Assembly: GCF_900109035.1 (NCBI RefSeq)
Contig: NZ_FNYD01000003.1
Location: forward strand, 1-64,000
Origin: Cribrihabitans marinus
Lineage (GTDB): Bacteria > Pseudomonadota > Alphaproteobacteria > Rhodobacterales > Rhodobacteraceae
Direction: 5' to 3'
Length of the DNA: 64,000 bases
How positions within the stretch are numbered: the first letter of the stretch is position 1; each line of letters opens with the position of its first letter. Both the position numbers and the translations under genes were made by a program. The notes beneath the pieces were generated by a model. It saw nothing but the letters and a program-made list of their open reading frames with translations, ran no database searches and was not told the origin of the DNA. Below are positions 7,753 through 17,242 of this stretch, piece after piece.

Positions 7753-9015
7753 ATGGATGATACGTTCAAACCATCCCGGCGGGCCTTCCTGCGCGGCTCT
7801 GCCGCTGTGGCGGCGGGGTCTGTGGCGGGGGCGGCTGCGGCCACCGGGCCTGATCCGCTGATCACTGAATTGCAGGACTGGACCAGCTATACCGGCGTCG
7901 GCGTGGATGAGACGCCATACGGCATGCCCATCAGTTTCGAGAGCCACGTTGTGCGCCGGAACGTCGAATGGCTGACGGCCTCGCCCATCTCGTCCATCAA
8001 CTTCACGCCGATCCATGCGCTTGAGGGGACCATCACACCACAGGGCTGTGCGTTTGAACGCCACCATTCGGGTGCCATCGAGTTGGCGAAGCCCGATTAT
8101 CGGTTGATGATCAATGGGCTGGTAGACCAGCCGCTGGTGTTCACCTATGACGATCTGGAACGCTTCCCGCGGGAAAACCACGTCTATTTCTGCGAATGCG
8201 CCGCCAACACCGGGATGGAGTGGGCGGGTGCGCAGCTGAACGGCGTGCAGTTCACTCACGGCATGATCCACAACATGGAATATACCGGCGTGCCCCTGCG
8301 CATCCTGCTGAACGAAGCGGGTGCCGACATGTCCGCGGACAAGTGGGTCTACGTCGAGGGGGCAGACGCGTCGTCGAACGGGCGGTCCATCCCGATGGAG
8401 AAGGCGTTGGACGACGTGCTGGTCGCCTTCAAGGCCAATGGCGAGGCGCTGCGCATGGAGCATGGATATCCCGTGCGCCTTGTGGTGCCGGGATGGGAAG
8501 GGAACATGTGGGTCAAGTGGCTGCGCCGCATCGAAGTGACCGACATGGCCGTGGAAAGCCGCGAGGAAACCAGCAAGTACACCGACGTGCTGGAGGATGG
8601 CACCGCGCGCAAATGGACGTGGGAGATGGACGCGAAATCGGTCATCACCTCGCCCAGCCCGCAGATGCCGATCAAACATGGCGCTGGCCCGCTGGTCATT
8701 TCGGGTTTGGCCTGGTCCGGTCATGGCAAGATCGCCCGCGTGGACGTGTCCAAGGACGGCGGTATCACCTGGGAGACCGCGCGTCTCGGCAAGCAGGGCG
8801 ACACAAAGGCACTGACCCGGTTCTACCTGGATATGGAGTGGGATGGCGCGCCGATGCTGCTGCAATCCCGCGCGATGGACGACACCGGTTATGTCCAGCC
8901 GACCAAGGAGCAGCTGCGCGAGAAACGCGGCGAGAACTCCGTCTACCACAACAACTGCATCCAGACCTGGTATGTGAATTCACAAGGGATCGCCGAGAAT
9001 GTCGAAGTCTCCTAA
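7753..9015 (+). CDS. soxC: SoxC, molybdenum sulfane dehydrogenase subunit
   Basis: A 420-residue protein of the sulfite oxidase molybdopterin family. It has a Tat signal (SRRAFLRGSA), a Moco domain with the expected cysteine in CECAANTG (C149), and a C-terminal dimerisation domain. With SoxD it oxidises the SoxY-bound sulfane sulfur with removal of six electrons, so thiosulfate can go fully to sulfate without stored sulfur. ATG 7753 has GAGGGGGAG eight bases upstream; a GTG at 7744 inside that site is less likely. soxD overlaps its end by 17 bases. Confidence 0.95.
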   Translation: MDDTFKPSRRAFLRGSAAVAAGSVAGAAAATGPDPLITELQDWTSYTGVGVDETPYGMPISFESHVVRRNVEWLTASPISSINFTPIHALEGTITPQGCAFERHHSGAIELAKPDYRLMINGLVDQPLVFTYDDLERFPRENHVYFCECAANTGMEWAGAQLNGVQFTHGMIHNMEYTGVPLRILLNEAGADMSADKWVYVEGADASSNGRSIPMEKALDDVLVAFKANGEALRMEHGYPVRLVVPGWEGNMWVKWLRRIEVTDMAVESREETSKYTDVLEDGTARKWTWEMDAKSVITSPSPQMPIKHGAGPLVISGLAWSGHGKIARVDVSKDGGITWETARLGKQGDTKALTRFYLDMEWDGAPMLLQSRAMDDTGYVQPTKEQLREKRGENSVYHNNCIQTWYVNSQGIAENVEVS

Positions 9016-10234
9016 TCTCTTCATCCCCGCAATTGGAAGTTCGGCTCTCGTCCTCTGGACGGCCTTTGCTCTGATGGACCGCGACCAGGTGGCTGGCGGG
9101 GTCGACACGCTCGAAACCCAAATCGGACAGGTGTCGGCGACGACCACCGCAGCAACCCTTGTGGCCGGCGGAACACCCGCCGAGCCTGCCCCGCAGATCG
9201 ACAAGCGCTACGGTTTGGGTCGCGCCGCACATCCCGAAGAGATTGCCGCCTGGGACGTGGACATCCTGCCCGATGGGCGTGGTCTGCCAGAGGGAAGTGG
9301 TGACGTCTGGACCGGCGAAGAGGTCTATGTCGACTATTGCGCCTCCTGCCACGGCGATTTTGCAGAAGGGGTGGACAACTGGCCCGTGCTTGCGGGCGGG
9401 TTCGACACGCTGGGGAACAAGGATCCTGTCAAGACGGTCGGCAGCTACTGGCCCTATCTGTCGACGGTCTGGGACTATGTTCACCGCTCCATGCCCTTTG
9501 GCGCGGCAGGGACGCTGACGGTTGATGAGACATACGCCATCGTTGCCTACCTCCTTTATTCCAACGACATGGTGGACGACGACTTTGTGCTGAGCCGCGA
9601 GACGTTCACGGATGTCCAGATGCACAATGCCGACGGCTTCGTTGTCGATGACCGGGCCGAGGCCGAATACGCCGAATGGCGCGCCGAGCCGTGCATGGAG
9701 AATTGCAAGGACACGGTTGAGATCACCATGCGGTCGGTCTTTCTGGTCGAGACACCGCCCGAGGGTGGGTCGAATTCTGTGATGAATCCGGCCAAGGTCG
9801 AAGGGTTGCCGTCCTTCACCGCTGAGGGGCCGTCCTTTATTCCGGTCGCGGCGCCAAAGGCTGCGGAGGCGCCCGCGCCCGAGACAGCGGAGGTGGCGGC
9901 GGCAAGCGACGGTGATGCGTTGCTGGAACATGGGGAAAAGGTGTTCCGCAAATGCTCCGCCTGCCATGCGGTGGGTGACGGGGCCAGGAACAAGGTGGGT
10001 CCACACCTGAACGGCATCATGGGGCGCACCATGGGATCGGTCGAGGGATTCAAATACTCGGACGGTTTTGCCGATGCGAACGCCGAGGGAAAGGTGTGGA
10101 CGACCGAGGAGATGGTCGCGTTCCTGGCGAAGCCCAAGTCCTACATGAAAGGCACAAAGATGGTCTTTGCCGGGCTGAAGAAGGACGAAGATCTGGAAGC
10201 CATCACCGCCTATCTCGCGAGCTTTTCGGAATAG
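8999..10234 (+). CDS. soxD: SoxD, diheme cytochrome c subunit of SoxCD
   Basis: A 411-residue cytochrome with an N-terminal hydrophobic segment (10-25) and two heme sites, CASCH (114-118) and CSACH (319-323). The two cytochrome domains are joined by an Ala/Pro/Glu-rich linker around residues 280-305. It takes electrons from the SoxC molybdenum centre. The 17-base overlap with soxC implies translational coupling and a tight 1:1 complex. The length matches the long Paracoccus-type SoxD. It is not related to sarcosine oxidase SoxD at 43773. Confidence 0.93.
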   Translation: MSKSPNLFIPAIGSSALVLWTAFALMDRDQVAGGVDTLETQIGQVSATTTAATLVAGGTPAEPAPQIDKRYGLGRAAHPEEIAAWDVDILPDGRGLPEGSGDVWTGEEVYVDYCASCHGDFAEGVDNWPVLAGGFDTLGNKDPVKTVGSYWPYLSTVWDYVHRSMPFGAAGTLTVDETYAIVAYLLYSNDMVDDDFVLSRETFTDVQMHNADGFVVDDRAEAEYAEWRAEPCMENCKDTVEITMRSVFLVETPPEGGSNSVMNPAKVEGLPSFTAEGPSFIPVAAPKAAEAPAPETAEVAAASDGDALLEHGEKVFRKCSACHAVGDGARNKVGPHLNGIMGRTMGSVEGFKYSDGFADANAEGKVWTTEEMVAFLAKPKSYMKGTKMVFAGLKKDEDLEAITAYLASFSE

Positions 10235-10236
10235 CC

Positions 10237-10944
10237 GTGGTGCGCGCCCTGCGATCCCTTTTGCCATTGGCCCTGACCGGGCTGACGGCGTTGTCCGGCC
10301 ATGCCGATACCGGTGACGCCCAGGCGGGGGAAAAGGTGTTTCAGCAATGCAAGGGCTGCCATCAGGTCGGGGCCGGGGCCACGCACCGGATCGGCCCGCA
10401 TCTGAACGGCCTGTTCGGGCGCAAGGCGGCCAGTCTGGACGACTTCGAGTATTCCAAGAGCTTTGAGCGCGCGGGTGCCGGCGGGCTGGAATGGCACGCC
10501 GAAACGCTGGACGTTTTCCTTGAAAACCCGCGCGCCATAACCAGCGGCACGCGGATGAGCTTTCGCGGGGTGAAGGACGCACAGGATCGGGCGCATCTGA
10601 TCGTGTATCTGCGCCAGTTCTCGGACAACCCCGCCGACATTCCAGAGGCGGACCCGACGGCGCAGGCCGTGGATCATGACCTTGACCCCGCCATCCTCGC
10701 CCTGACGGGCGACCCGGAATACGGCGCGTATCTGAGCGGTGAATGCACCACCTGCCATCAGACGGGGGGCAGTGACGAGGGCATTCCTTCCATCACGTTC
10801 TGGCCCGAGGATCAGTTCGTGGTGGCCATGCATGCCTACAAGAACAAGCAACGCAACCATCCGGTCATGCAGATGATTGCAGGCCGGTTGGGAGACGAGG
10901 AGATCGCAGCACTCGCGGCGTATTTCAAGGACCTCGAGAACTGA
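10237..10944 (+). CDS. soxE: SoxE, diheme cytochrome c
   Basis: A periplasmic diheme cytochrome of about 235 residues with heme sites CKGCH (38-42) and CTTCH (170-174) and a short signal peptide ending near GHADTGD. The start is taken as GTG 10237, two bases after the soxD stop (GTG 10240 is also possible); earlier in-frame starts would lie inside soxD and destroy the signal peptide. By family and position it is SoxE, the likely cytochrome partner of the SoxF flavoprotein. Its first domain resembles the second domain of SoxD, for example in GPHLNG followed by FGRK/MGRT. Confidence 0.85.
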   Translation: MVRALRSLLPLALTGLTALSGHADTGDAQAGEKVFQQCKGCHQVGAGATHRIGPHLNGLFGRKAASLDDFEYSKSFERAGAGGLEWHAETLDVFLENPRAITSGTRMSFRGVKDAQDRAHLIVYLRQFSDNPADIPEADPTAQAVDHDLDPAILALTGDPEYGAYLSGECTTCHQTGGSDEGIPSITFWPEDQFVVAMHAYKNKQRNHPVMQMIAGRLGDEEIAALAAYFKDLEN

Positions 10945-10969
10945 GGTCATCATCGGGAGGAGATTTATT

Positions 10970-12238
10970 GTGACCTTCAACAGGCGGACTTTTCTTGGAG
11001 CATCTGCGGTGGTGGCGGCCGGCCTTGCCGCACCGATGGTGCGCGCGCAGGGCAAACCGCGCGTCGTCGTGATCGGCGGCGGGGCAGGGGGCGCGACCGC
11101 CGCGCGCTATATCGCCAAGGACAGCAAGGGCGAGGTCGATGTGACCCTGATCGAACCGACGCGCACCTACTACACCTGTTTCTTCTCCAATCTCTATCTG
11201 GGCGGCTTCAAGGAGATGGACGATCTGGGCCATACCTATGGCGGTCTGGCCGCAGGTGGCGTGAATGTCGTGCATGACTGGGCCGTAGGCGTCGATCGTG
11301 ATGCCAGGACCGTCAGCCTCGCGGGTGGGGCAAGCTTGCCATATGACAAGCTGATTCTGTCGCCCGGTATCGACTTTGTCGATGGTGCGGTCGAGGGCTG
11401 GGACCTGAGCGCGCAGAACGCGATGCCGCATGCCTACAAGGGCGGATCGCAGACCGAGTTGCTGAAGGCGCAGCTGAAGGCGATGCCCGAGGGCGGCACC
11501 TTTGCCATGGTGGCGCCGCCGAATCCCTATCGCTGCCCGCCCGGACCATACGAGCGCGTATCCATGGTGGCGCATTACCTGAAAGCCAACAACCCGACGG
11601 CCAAGATCATCGTGGCCGATCCCAAGGCGAAATTCTCGAAAATGGCGCTGTTTCAGGAAGGGTGGAACAACCACTATTCGGGAATGGTCGACTGGATCGG
11701 GGAAGATTTTGGCGGCGGGAACGTGTCCGTGGATCCCGCAGCCATGACCGTGACCATTGACGGCGAGGAAACCAAGGTCGATGTCTGCAATGTCATCCCC
11801 GCGATGAAGGCGGGCCGCATCGCGGAACTGGCTGGCGTGACCGATGGCAACTGGGCCCCGGTGAACGCCGCCGACATGTCCAGCAAGGCCGACCCGGACA
11901 TCCATGTGCTGGGCGACGCGAGCCAGCAGGGTGACATGCCGAAATCGGGCTTCTCCGCCAACAGTCAGGCCAAGGTCTGCGCCAACGCGGTACGCGGTGC
12001 GCTGACCGGGTCCAAGGTGTTCCCGGCCAAATTCTCGAACACCTGCTGGTCGCTGATCGACGCCGATGACGGCGTCAAGGTTGGGGCCACCTACGAGGCG
12101 ACCGAAGAGAAGATTGCCAAGGTCGACGGCTTCATCTCGCAAACCGGTGAATCCTCGGACGTGCGCAAGGCCACCTACGAGGAATCCGAAGGCTGGTACG
12201 CAGGCATCACCGCCGACATGTTCGGCGCATCTGTCTGA
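10970..12238 (+). CDS. soxF: SoxF, FAD-binding sulfide dehydrogenase
   Basis: A 422-residue homologue of the flavoprotein subunit of flavocytochrome c sulfide dehydrogenase. A Tat signal (NRRTFLGASAV) is followed by the FAD Rossmann motif GGGAGGATAA. The redox cysteines expected to act on sulfide lie in PYRCPPGP and SNTCWS. Electrons probably go to SoxE. The start is GTG 10970 with CGGGAGGAG just upstream. A perfect 12-bp hairpin follows the stop. SoxF raises Sox activity in Paracoccus and can oxidise sulfide in vitro. Confidence 0.93.
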   Translation: MTFNRRTFLGASAVVAAGLAAPMVRAQGKPRVVVIGGGAGGATAARYIAKDSKGEVDVTLIEPTRTYYTCFFSNLYLGGFKEMDDLGHTYGGLAAGGVNVVHDWAVGVDRDARTVSLAGGASLPYDKLILSPGIDFVDGAVEGWDLSAQNAMPHAYKGGSQTELLKAQLKAMPEGGTFAMVAPPNPYRCPPGPYERVSMVAHYLKANNPTAKIIVADPKAKFSKMALFQEGWNNHYSGMVDWIGEDFGGGNVSVDPAAMTVTIDGEETKVDVCNVIPAMKAGRIAELAGVTDGNWAPVNAADMSSKADPDIHVLGDASQQGDMPKSGFSANSQAKVCANAVRGALTGSKVFPAKFSNTCWSLIDADDGVKVGATYEATEEKIAKVDGFISQTGESSDVRKATYEESEGWYAGITADMFGASV

Positions 12239-12244
12239 GACCAC

Positions 12245-12276
12245 GGCGGGGCCTTGCCGTTTCTCAAGGCCCCGCC
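12245..12276 (+). terminator. Hairpin after soxF
   Basis: Perfect 12-bp stem (GGCGGGGCCTTG / CAAGGCCCCGCC) with an eight-base loop starting seven bases after the soxF stop. There is no T run, so it may attenuate or protect the 3' end rather than terminate fully. Confidence 0.6.
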
Positions 12277-12317
12277 CTCACACGCATGCAATTCTGCGGC
12301 ATGATCAGGAGGATATG

Positions 12318-12746
12318 ATGAAACAGACCATTCTTGCCATTTTGCTGGGCCTTGGCAGCGCTGCCCATGCCGAAACCGCAATCACAGTGCCCTTCGACGG
12401 CAGTTTCGACGACGCCGCCTTTGCCGTGGAAAGCGCGATTGTCGGCAAGGGCCTTGTCATCGACTATGTAAGCCACACCGGCGAGATGCTGAATCGTACC
12501 GGAGCGGATGTCGGCAGTGATGCCGAGCTGTTCAAGGAGGCGGATATCTTCATCTTCTGCTCGGCCGTGGTATCGCGCGAGGTGATGGAAGCCGACCCGA
12601 TGAACATCGCGCATTGCCCCTATGGCATCTTTGTCGCCGAAAACGCCGAGGGTGTCATGATCGGCTATCGTGAATACCCCGCAGGCGAGATGCAGAAGGT
12701 GCAGGCCTTGCTGGCCGACATCGTCGCGGACGCTGTGGAGAATTGA
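12318..12746 (+). CDS. DUF302-domain exported protein
   Basis: A 142-residue protein with a signal peptide (ending AHAETA) and a DUF302 domain (roughly residues 20-140). DUF302 proteins have no settled biochemical role; several occur in sulfur-oxidation loci. Two cysteines remain in the mature part (FIFCSAV and IAHCPYG). ATG 12318 is five bases after AGGAGG; the ATG at 12315 is too close. hemA starts inside its stop codon (TGATG), so the two are translationally coupled. The position between soxF and hemA suggests a periplasmic accessory to the Sox system. Confidence 0.8.
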   Translation: MKQTILAILLGLGSAAHAETAITVPFDGSFDDAAFAVESAIVGKGLVIDYVSHTGEMLNRTGADVGSDAELFKEADIFIFCSAVVSREVMEADPMNIAHCPYGIFVAENAEGVMIGYREYPAGEMQKVQALLADIVADAVEN

Positions 12747-13963
12747 TGAACTACACCGATTTTTTCCGATCCGAGCTGGACGCGCTTCGCGACAGCGGCA
12801 ATTACCGTAACTTTGCAGAGCTTGAACGCCACTGCGGGGCCTTTCCCTCGGCCACATGCCACAATGGTCCGGGTGAGGTGACGATCTGGTGTTCGAACGA
12901 CTATCTGGGCATGGGCCAGCACCCGCTTGTGCTGGACGCGATGCACGCAGCCCTTGATCGTACTGGAGCCGGAGCCGGGGGGACGCGCAACATCTCGGGC
13001 ACCACACATGACCACGTTCGGCTTGAGGCGGAACTGGCTGATCTGCATGGGAAAGAGGCGGCGCTATTGTTCACGTCCGGTTACGTGTCGAACTGGGCGG
13101 CCCTGGGCACGTTGGGTGCGCGCATTCCCGGGCTGACCATCCTCTCGGATGCGCTCAACCATGCGTCGATGATTGAAGGCATCCGGCATTCCAAGGCCGC
13201 GCGCGTGATCTGGAAACACAACGATCAGGCCGATCTGGAGGCGAAACTGGCCTGCCTTCCGGCCAACGCGCCCAAGCTGATCGCCTTCGAGAGCGTCTAT
13301 TCCATGGACGGCGACATCGCCCCCATTGCCGAGATCTGCGATCTGGCCGACCGCTACAACGCGATGACCTATCTGGATGAGGTGCATGCCGTGGGCCTTT
13401 ACGGCCCGCGCGGCGGAGGCGTGGCCGAGCGCGAAGGGGTGATGGACCGGCTAACCGTCATCGAGGGGACGTTGGGCAAGGCCTTTGGCGTCATGGGCGG
13501 GTATATCGCCGCGTCGACCGAGCTGTGCGATTTCGTGCGATCCTTTGCCAGCGGGTTCATCTTTACCACCGCTTTGCCGCCTGCGGTTGCGGCAGGGGCT
13601 GCGGCGTCGATCCGGCATCTGAAGGCCAGCGGGGCCGAGCGTGAGGCCCAGCAGGCGCGGGTGGCGCAGGTGCGGGCGCGGCTGGATCAGATCGGCCTGC
13701 CCCATATCGACAATCCCAGCCATATCATTCCGGTGATGGTGGGCGATCCGGTCAAGTGCAAGTTCATCTCGGACACGCTGTTGCGCGACTACGGGATCTA
13801 TATCCAGCCGATCAACTATCCCACTGTACCCAAATGGACCGAGCGCCTGCGCATCACGCCGTCGCCCGTGCACAGCGATGCGGATGTGGCCCAGCTGGTG
13901 GCCGCGCTGGAAAAGTTGTGGACCCAATGCCAGTTGGCGCGACGTCCGCTGGCGGCGCAGTAG
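12746..13963 (+). CDS. hemA: 5-aminolevulinate synthase
   Basis: A 405-residue PLP-dependent alpha-oxoamine synthase that condenses glycine and succinyl-CoA to 5-aminolevulinate, the first heme precursor in alphaproteobacteria. Family motifs include the N-terminal [10 protein letters not shown], the SNDYLGM segment, [13 protein letters not shown], the YLDEVHAVG strand and the PLP lysine in [12 protein letters not shown] 12746 overlaps the preceding TGA. As the last gene of the rightward sox block it probably boosts heme supply for SoxX, A, D and E; whether it is a second genomic copy cannot be seen here. Confidence 0.95.
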   Translation: MNYTDFFRSELDALRDSGNYRNFAELERHCGAFPSATCHNGPGEVTIWCSNDYLGMGQHPLVLDAMHAALDRTGAGAGGTRNISGTTHDHVRLEAELADLHGKEAALLFTSGYVSNWAALGTLGARIPGLTILSDALNHASMIEGIRHSKAARVIWKHNDQADLEAKLACLPANAPKLIAFESVYSMDGDIAPIAEICDLADRYNAMTYLDEVHAVGLYGPRGGGVAEREGVMDRLTVIEGTLGKAFGVMGGYIAASTELCDFVRSFASGFIFTTALPPAVAAGAAASIRHLKASGAEREAQQARVAQVRARLDQIGLPHIDNPSHIIPVMVGDPVKCKFISDTLLRDYGIYIQPINYPTVPKWTERLRITPSPVHSDADVAQLVAALEKLWTQCQLARRPLAAQ

Positions 13964-13968
13964 GCGTC

Positions 13969-15033
13969 TCAGGCTGATTGTACCAGTTGCGGGCGTGATG
14001 ACATCCAGCGATGGGTGATCATCGCCCCCACCCACATGCAGAACACGGCCACCCAAGCAGTCAGCGCCATGATGGACCCGCCCGCCATGCCCGCGCCAAC
14101 GGCGCAGCCGCCCGCAAGCATGCTGCCAAAGCCCATGAGAACCCCGCCGACCAGATATCGCTCCATCGGGGTGTCGGCGTCAAAACGCTGAACGCGCGCC
14201 TCGCCCTTGATCAGTGCGGTCAGAAGGGCGCCGATGAACACACCGGGCACGAGGCCGAGACCAAAGCTGGGAATGACATCGGGAGCTGTGACCAGCGCCA
14301 TGAGTGTGTCGGTGGAGGGCCCGGTGAAGGTGACGGACTGCACCGCGATCACTTCGAAAGACACCTGGGCGATGAGGTAGGTCACCAGCCAGCCCACGAA
14401 GACCGCAACGCCGACAAGGGTTGCCGCTGCAAGCTCGGTCACGGGCACACGGTGGACGCGACCGAAAACCAGTGCCCCCACGAAGGCAAGTGCCGCAAAG
14501 GTGGTCAGCACGGGCACTCCCATGCCCAGCATCCCCATCACGCTACGCGCGGACCCGCCCGGCACCGTCCACAGGAGCGCAAGTGTTTCGCGTAGCGGCG
14601 AAAGCACACCGCTGAGTGCGGCCTGTGCCACGATCGTGACGACAAGCCCGGTCACGATGGCCCGCAGGTTCCCGGTGGCCGACAGGACCAGCAGCCGGCT
14701 GACGCAGCCGCGGGCAAGGATCATCCCCGCACCGAACATCAGCCCGCCGATGATCGCGCCCGACAAGCTGCCCGTGGCGGCCAGCTGGCGCGCGTCACTG
14801 GTGTCCAGCGCGCCGGTCAGGATGGTGGCCTGCACCGTGACGAGTGCGGCAAAGAACGCCACCAGCCAGATGGCGAGGCGGGGGCCGGGCTGGCCTTCGG
14901 ATACCTCGACCGTGGCGGCACGCAGGCAGAATTTGGAATGCAGGGCGGCCGCGCCGAACAGCAGACCCACAAAGACGCCAGCCGCGCACATCACCGCCGG
15001 GTCACCGAAACGGTCAATCAGGGCTTCCAGCAC
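13969..15033 (-). CDS. YeeE/YedE-family sulfur transporter
   Basis: A 354-residue polytopic membrane protein of the YeeE/YedE family, full-length like SoxT. Cysteine motifs are SKFCLRAATVEV near residue 36, ARGCVSRLL near 109 and GGCAVGAGMAGG near 310. It probably imports thiosulfate or another reduced sulfur compound; the substrate cannot be told from sequence. It is the last gene of the leftward soxG-soxH unit, 81 bases after soxH, and its 3' end faces hemA with a five-base gap. It is the second of three separate YeeE/YedE loci in this window. Confidence 0.85.
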   Translation of the reverse strand: MLEALIDRFGDPAVMCAAGVFVGLLFGAAALHSKFCLRAATVEVSEGQPGPRLAIWLVAFFAALVTVQATILTGALDTSDARQLAATGSLSGAIIGGLMFGAGMILARGCVSRLLVLSATGNLRAIVTGLVVTIVAQAALSGVLSPLRETLALLWTVPGGSARSVMGMLGMGVPVLTTFAALAFVGALVFGRVHRVPVTELAAATLVGVAVFVGWLVTYLIAQVSFEVIAVQSVTFTGPSTDTLMALVTAPDVIPSFGLGLVPGVFIGALLTALIKGEARVQRFDADTPMERYLVGGVLMGFGSMLAGGCAVGAGMAGGSIMALTAWVAVFCMWVGAMITHRWMSSRPQLVQSA

Positions 15034-15114
15034 AGTGCGCTCCTGAGGTCATCGTTCTGTGGGTTATGCGCCCGCCTCGGGCCGTGCGCGTTGACCCGGC
15101 GCAAAAAGACGCGG

Positions 15115-16062
15115 TCATTCGAATTCCATCTGTTCATAGACGCGGCCCGCGTTCTTGGTCGCCAGCTCTTCGAATGTATCAAGGTGGGCGTAGGGCGACT
15201 GATCGACGTAGTACGCATCGGCCAGATCACCGCCTGCATCCAGATGCGCACCGACCTGCTCGCGCAGGTAGACAAGGTAGTCGCGCGTATAACGGCGCAC
15301 CTGATCCATGTTGGTGGGATGGCCGTGGCCGGGGATCACGTAGGTGGCGTTCAGCGCCTCGAAACAGCATTCCCACGTGTCGATCCAGTCTGCTGTTATC
15401 GTGTCGGCAAAGATCGGCAGCATGCGCTCGTGAAACGCCATGTCGCCCGCGATCACGAGGCTTTGCTCCGGCAGCCAGACCTGGGTGTCGCCTGGGCCGT
15501 GGGCAGGGCCAAGGTGCAAGACCTCGATGCTGAAATCGCCCATTTCGATGACTTCGCGGTCTTCGAAGGTGCGTGTGGGCGGCGCGACGAAAGTGCCTTC
15601 GGCCTTGTCGCGGTTGTAGCCTTTCATGCCCTCAAGAATTCGGTGACCGTTTTCTTCGATCTCGTGCGCGGCGTCGACATGGGCGAGGATCGGCACGCCC
15701 TGTTCGGCCCAGTAGGAATTGCCAAGCATCGCGTGGCCTTGCCCGTTTTCGTCGATGACGAGCTTCACGGGCTGGTCGGTGATCGTCTTGATCTCGTCAT
15801 GCAGTGCCTTGGCCAACAGGTAGGCGGCACCGCCGTTGATCACGATCACGCCGTCGCCCGTCACGATGAAGCTCAGGTTGTTGTTGTGCCCGCTGTTCTC
15901 ATGGGTCGGCGGAGCGGTGGCCCCGATGGCGGACCAGACATGCGGGATCACCTCGACCGGTTTGGAGTAGAGCATCGAACCGGGGTACTGGTCCGCGATT
16001 TCCTCGCTTGCGAGGGCGGGCAGGGCGACGAGCGCGCCGAAGATTGCAAGCCACCGCATCAT
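15115..16062 (-). CDS. soxH: SoxH-like metallo-beta-lactamase-fold protein
   Basis: A 315-residue exported protein of the MBL fold, close to the length of Paracoccus SoxH, with a signal peptide ending near ALASEE. Later MBL elements are present (VLHLGPAHGPGDTQVW, AGDMAFHERM, VIPGHGHPT). The first metal motif, normally HxHxDH, reads ENGQGH (105-110), so only the last histidine is kept. This drift is known in SoxH-related proteins, and the metal content is uncertain. The start overlaps the soxG stop by four bases. Its role in sulfur metabolism is unproven even in Paracoccus. Confidence 0.75.
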   Translation of the reverse strand: MMRWLAIFGALVALPALASEEIADQYPGSMLYSKPVEVIPHVWSAIGATAPPTHENSGHNNNLSFIVTGDGVIVINGGAAYLLAKALHDEIKTITDQPVKLVIDENGQGHAMLGNSYWAEQGVPILAHVDAAHEIEENGHRILEGMKGYNRDKAEGTFVAPPTRTFEDREVIEMGDFSIEVLHLGPAHGPGDTQVWLPEQSLVIAGDMAFHERMLPIFADTITADWIDTWECCFEALNATYVIPGHGHPTNMDQVRRYTRDYLVYLREQVGAHLDAGGDLADAYYVDQSPYAHLDTFEELATKNAGRVYEQMEFE

Positions 16063-16973
16063 GTGTCACCCGGCACGAATACGTACCCCTCTGCACCCTT
16101 GTCCACGCGGCCCAAGCCGCCTCGCGGCAAGTGAAAGCCGACGATCCGCATCTGCTCGGACATGATGCGGTCAAACAGAACCTTGCGCGTGGCAGCCGCC
16201 ATATCGCCGTCCTGATCCGACCCGCTGATCCAGCCAGGCTTGCGAAAAGCCACGTGGTGATTGCCGATGGCGTCCCCGATCACCAGTGCGCTATCGGACT
16301 CGTTGCGCACCTCGAAACTCATGTGGCCGGGCGTGTGACCGGGGGTTGGCACGGCCGAGATGCCGGGCAGGATCTCTTGCCCATCGTCGAAGAGCTGCAC
16401 GCTGTCCTCGATCACTTCCATCCGGCGCCTGGCCCCCACGGCAAAGGCAGCGCGCGCGTCACCTATGGTGTCGACGGTGTCGGGATCCCACCAGTAATTC
16501 CATTCGTCGCGGCCCATCATGTAGGTGGCGTCGGGGAACAGCGGTTCGTCGAACTCGTCCAGCAGCCCCCAGATGTGATCGGGATGGGCGTGGGTGAACA
16601 CGACATGGGTAATGTCCTCGGGCGCGCGGCCGGCCGCGTCCAGGCTGTCGAGAATGGTGCCTGCTGTCGGCATGAAGTCGGGCCCTGAGCCCACGTCAAA
16701 GAGCACGGTGTTCGTGCCATCGCGGTAGAGTGCGAGGTTGCATTCGGGCGTCAGCCGCTCGTCCGAAATGCCGTAGTCCATCAGGATCGGTGCCAGTTCG
16801 TCCTTGGGCATGGGTTCAAAGATGAAACTGCCGGGCAGCATCAGGCTGCCGTCGCTGACGGTTGTCAGGGTCGCTGATCCAAGGGAAATCTCTGCGGTCG
16901 CCAAGCGGGGCCAGGACCCGGCAAGAGGCACGGCGGCAGCTGTTTGCAAAAATCTGCGGCGTGACAACGACAT
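16059..16973 (-). CDS. soxG: SoxG-like Tat-exported metallo-hydrolase
   Basis: A 304-residue MBL-fold hydrolase with a Tat signal (SRRRFLQTAA) and an intact zinc motif THAHPDH (H128, H130, D132, H133), plus PTPGHTPGHMSF and IGDAIGNHH. Length and pairing with the SoxH-like gene match Paracoccus soxG. It starts the leftward soxG-soxH-YeeE unit, with its own AT-rich promoter region upstream containing an element similar to the soxB palindrome. It may act on sulfur intermediates or thioesters in the periplasm; the substrate is unknown. Confidence 0.75.
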   Translation of the reverse strand: MSLSRRRFLQTAAAVPLAGSWPRLATAEISLGSATLTTVSDGSLMLPGSFIFEPMPKDELAPILMDYGISDERLTPECNLALYRDGTNTVLFDVGSGPDFMPTAGTILDSLDAAGRAPEDITHVVFTHAHPDHIWGLLDEFDEPLFPDATYMMGRDEWNYWWDPDTVDTIGDARAAFAVGARRRMEVIEDSVQLFDDGQEILPGISAVPTPGHTPGHMSFEVRNESDSALVIGDAIGNHHVAFRKPGWISGSDQDGDMAAATRKVLFDRIMSEQMRIVGFHLPRGGLGRVDKGAEGYVFVPGDT

Positions 16974-16990
16974 GGTTACCCTCCCAATAA

Positions 16991-17012
16991 ATTCTTGTAT
17001 GCGAATATGAAT
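16991..17012. promoter_or_regulatory. AT-rich inverted repeat upstream of soxG
   Basis: ATTC-N8-GAAT (16991-17006), followed by a further GAAT at 17009-17012, lies 18 bases before soxG. Read on the minus strand the core ATATTCGCATA resembles ATATACGCATA in the palindrome before soxB, suggesting a common regulator. Confidence 0.4.
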
Positions 17013-17242
17013 GTATTTCCATCTCGGCGCAAGGATTTGTACGGTGCGCGCAGCGCAAGGTGCATAGGTCAGGTGTCAGGACTTGAATCCGACATAAGGT
17101 GCGAGAGACGGTGATCGACATCGGGTCAAACACCCGGACAGTTTCACGAATGCCCAGGTCAAAGGCCTAGGGGCTTGCCGAGCCTTCGAGCCGCGCCCAT
17201 TTGCATCGAGGCACAGCCGAAAGAAACAAAGGTGACCGCAGG

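Noticed and set aside
12315..12317. ATG 12315 as start of the DUF302 gene
   Set aside because: Only two bases after the AGGAGG site; ATG 12318 has normal spacing.
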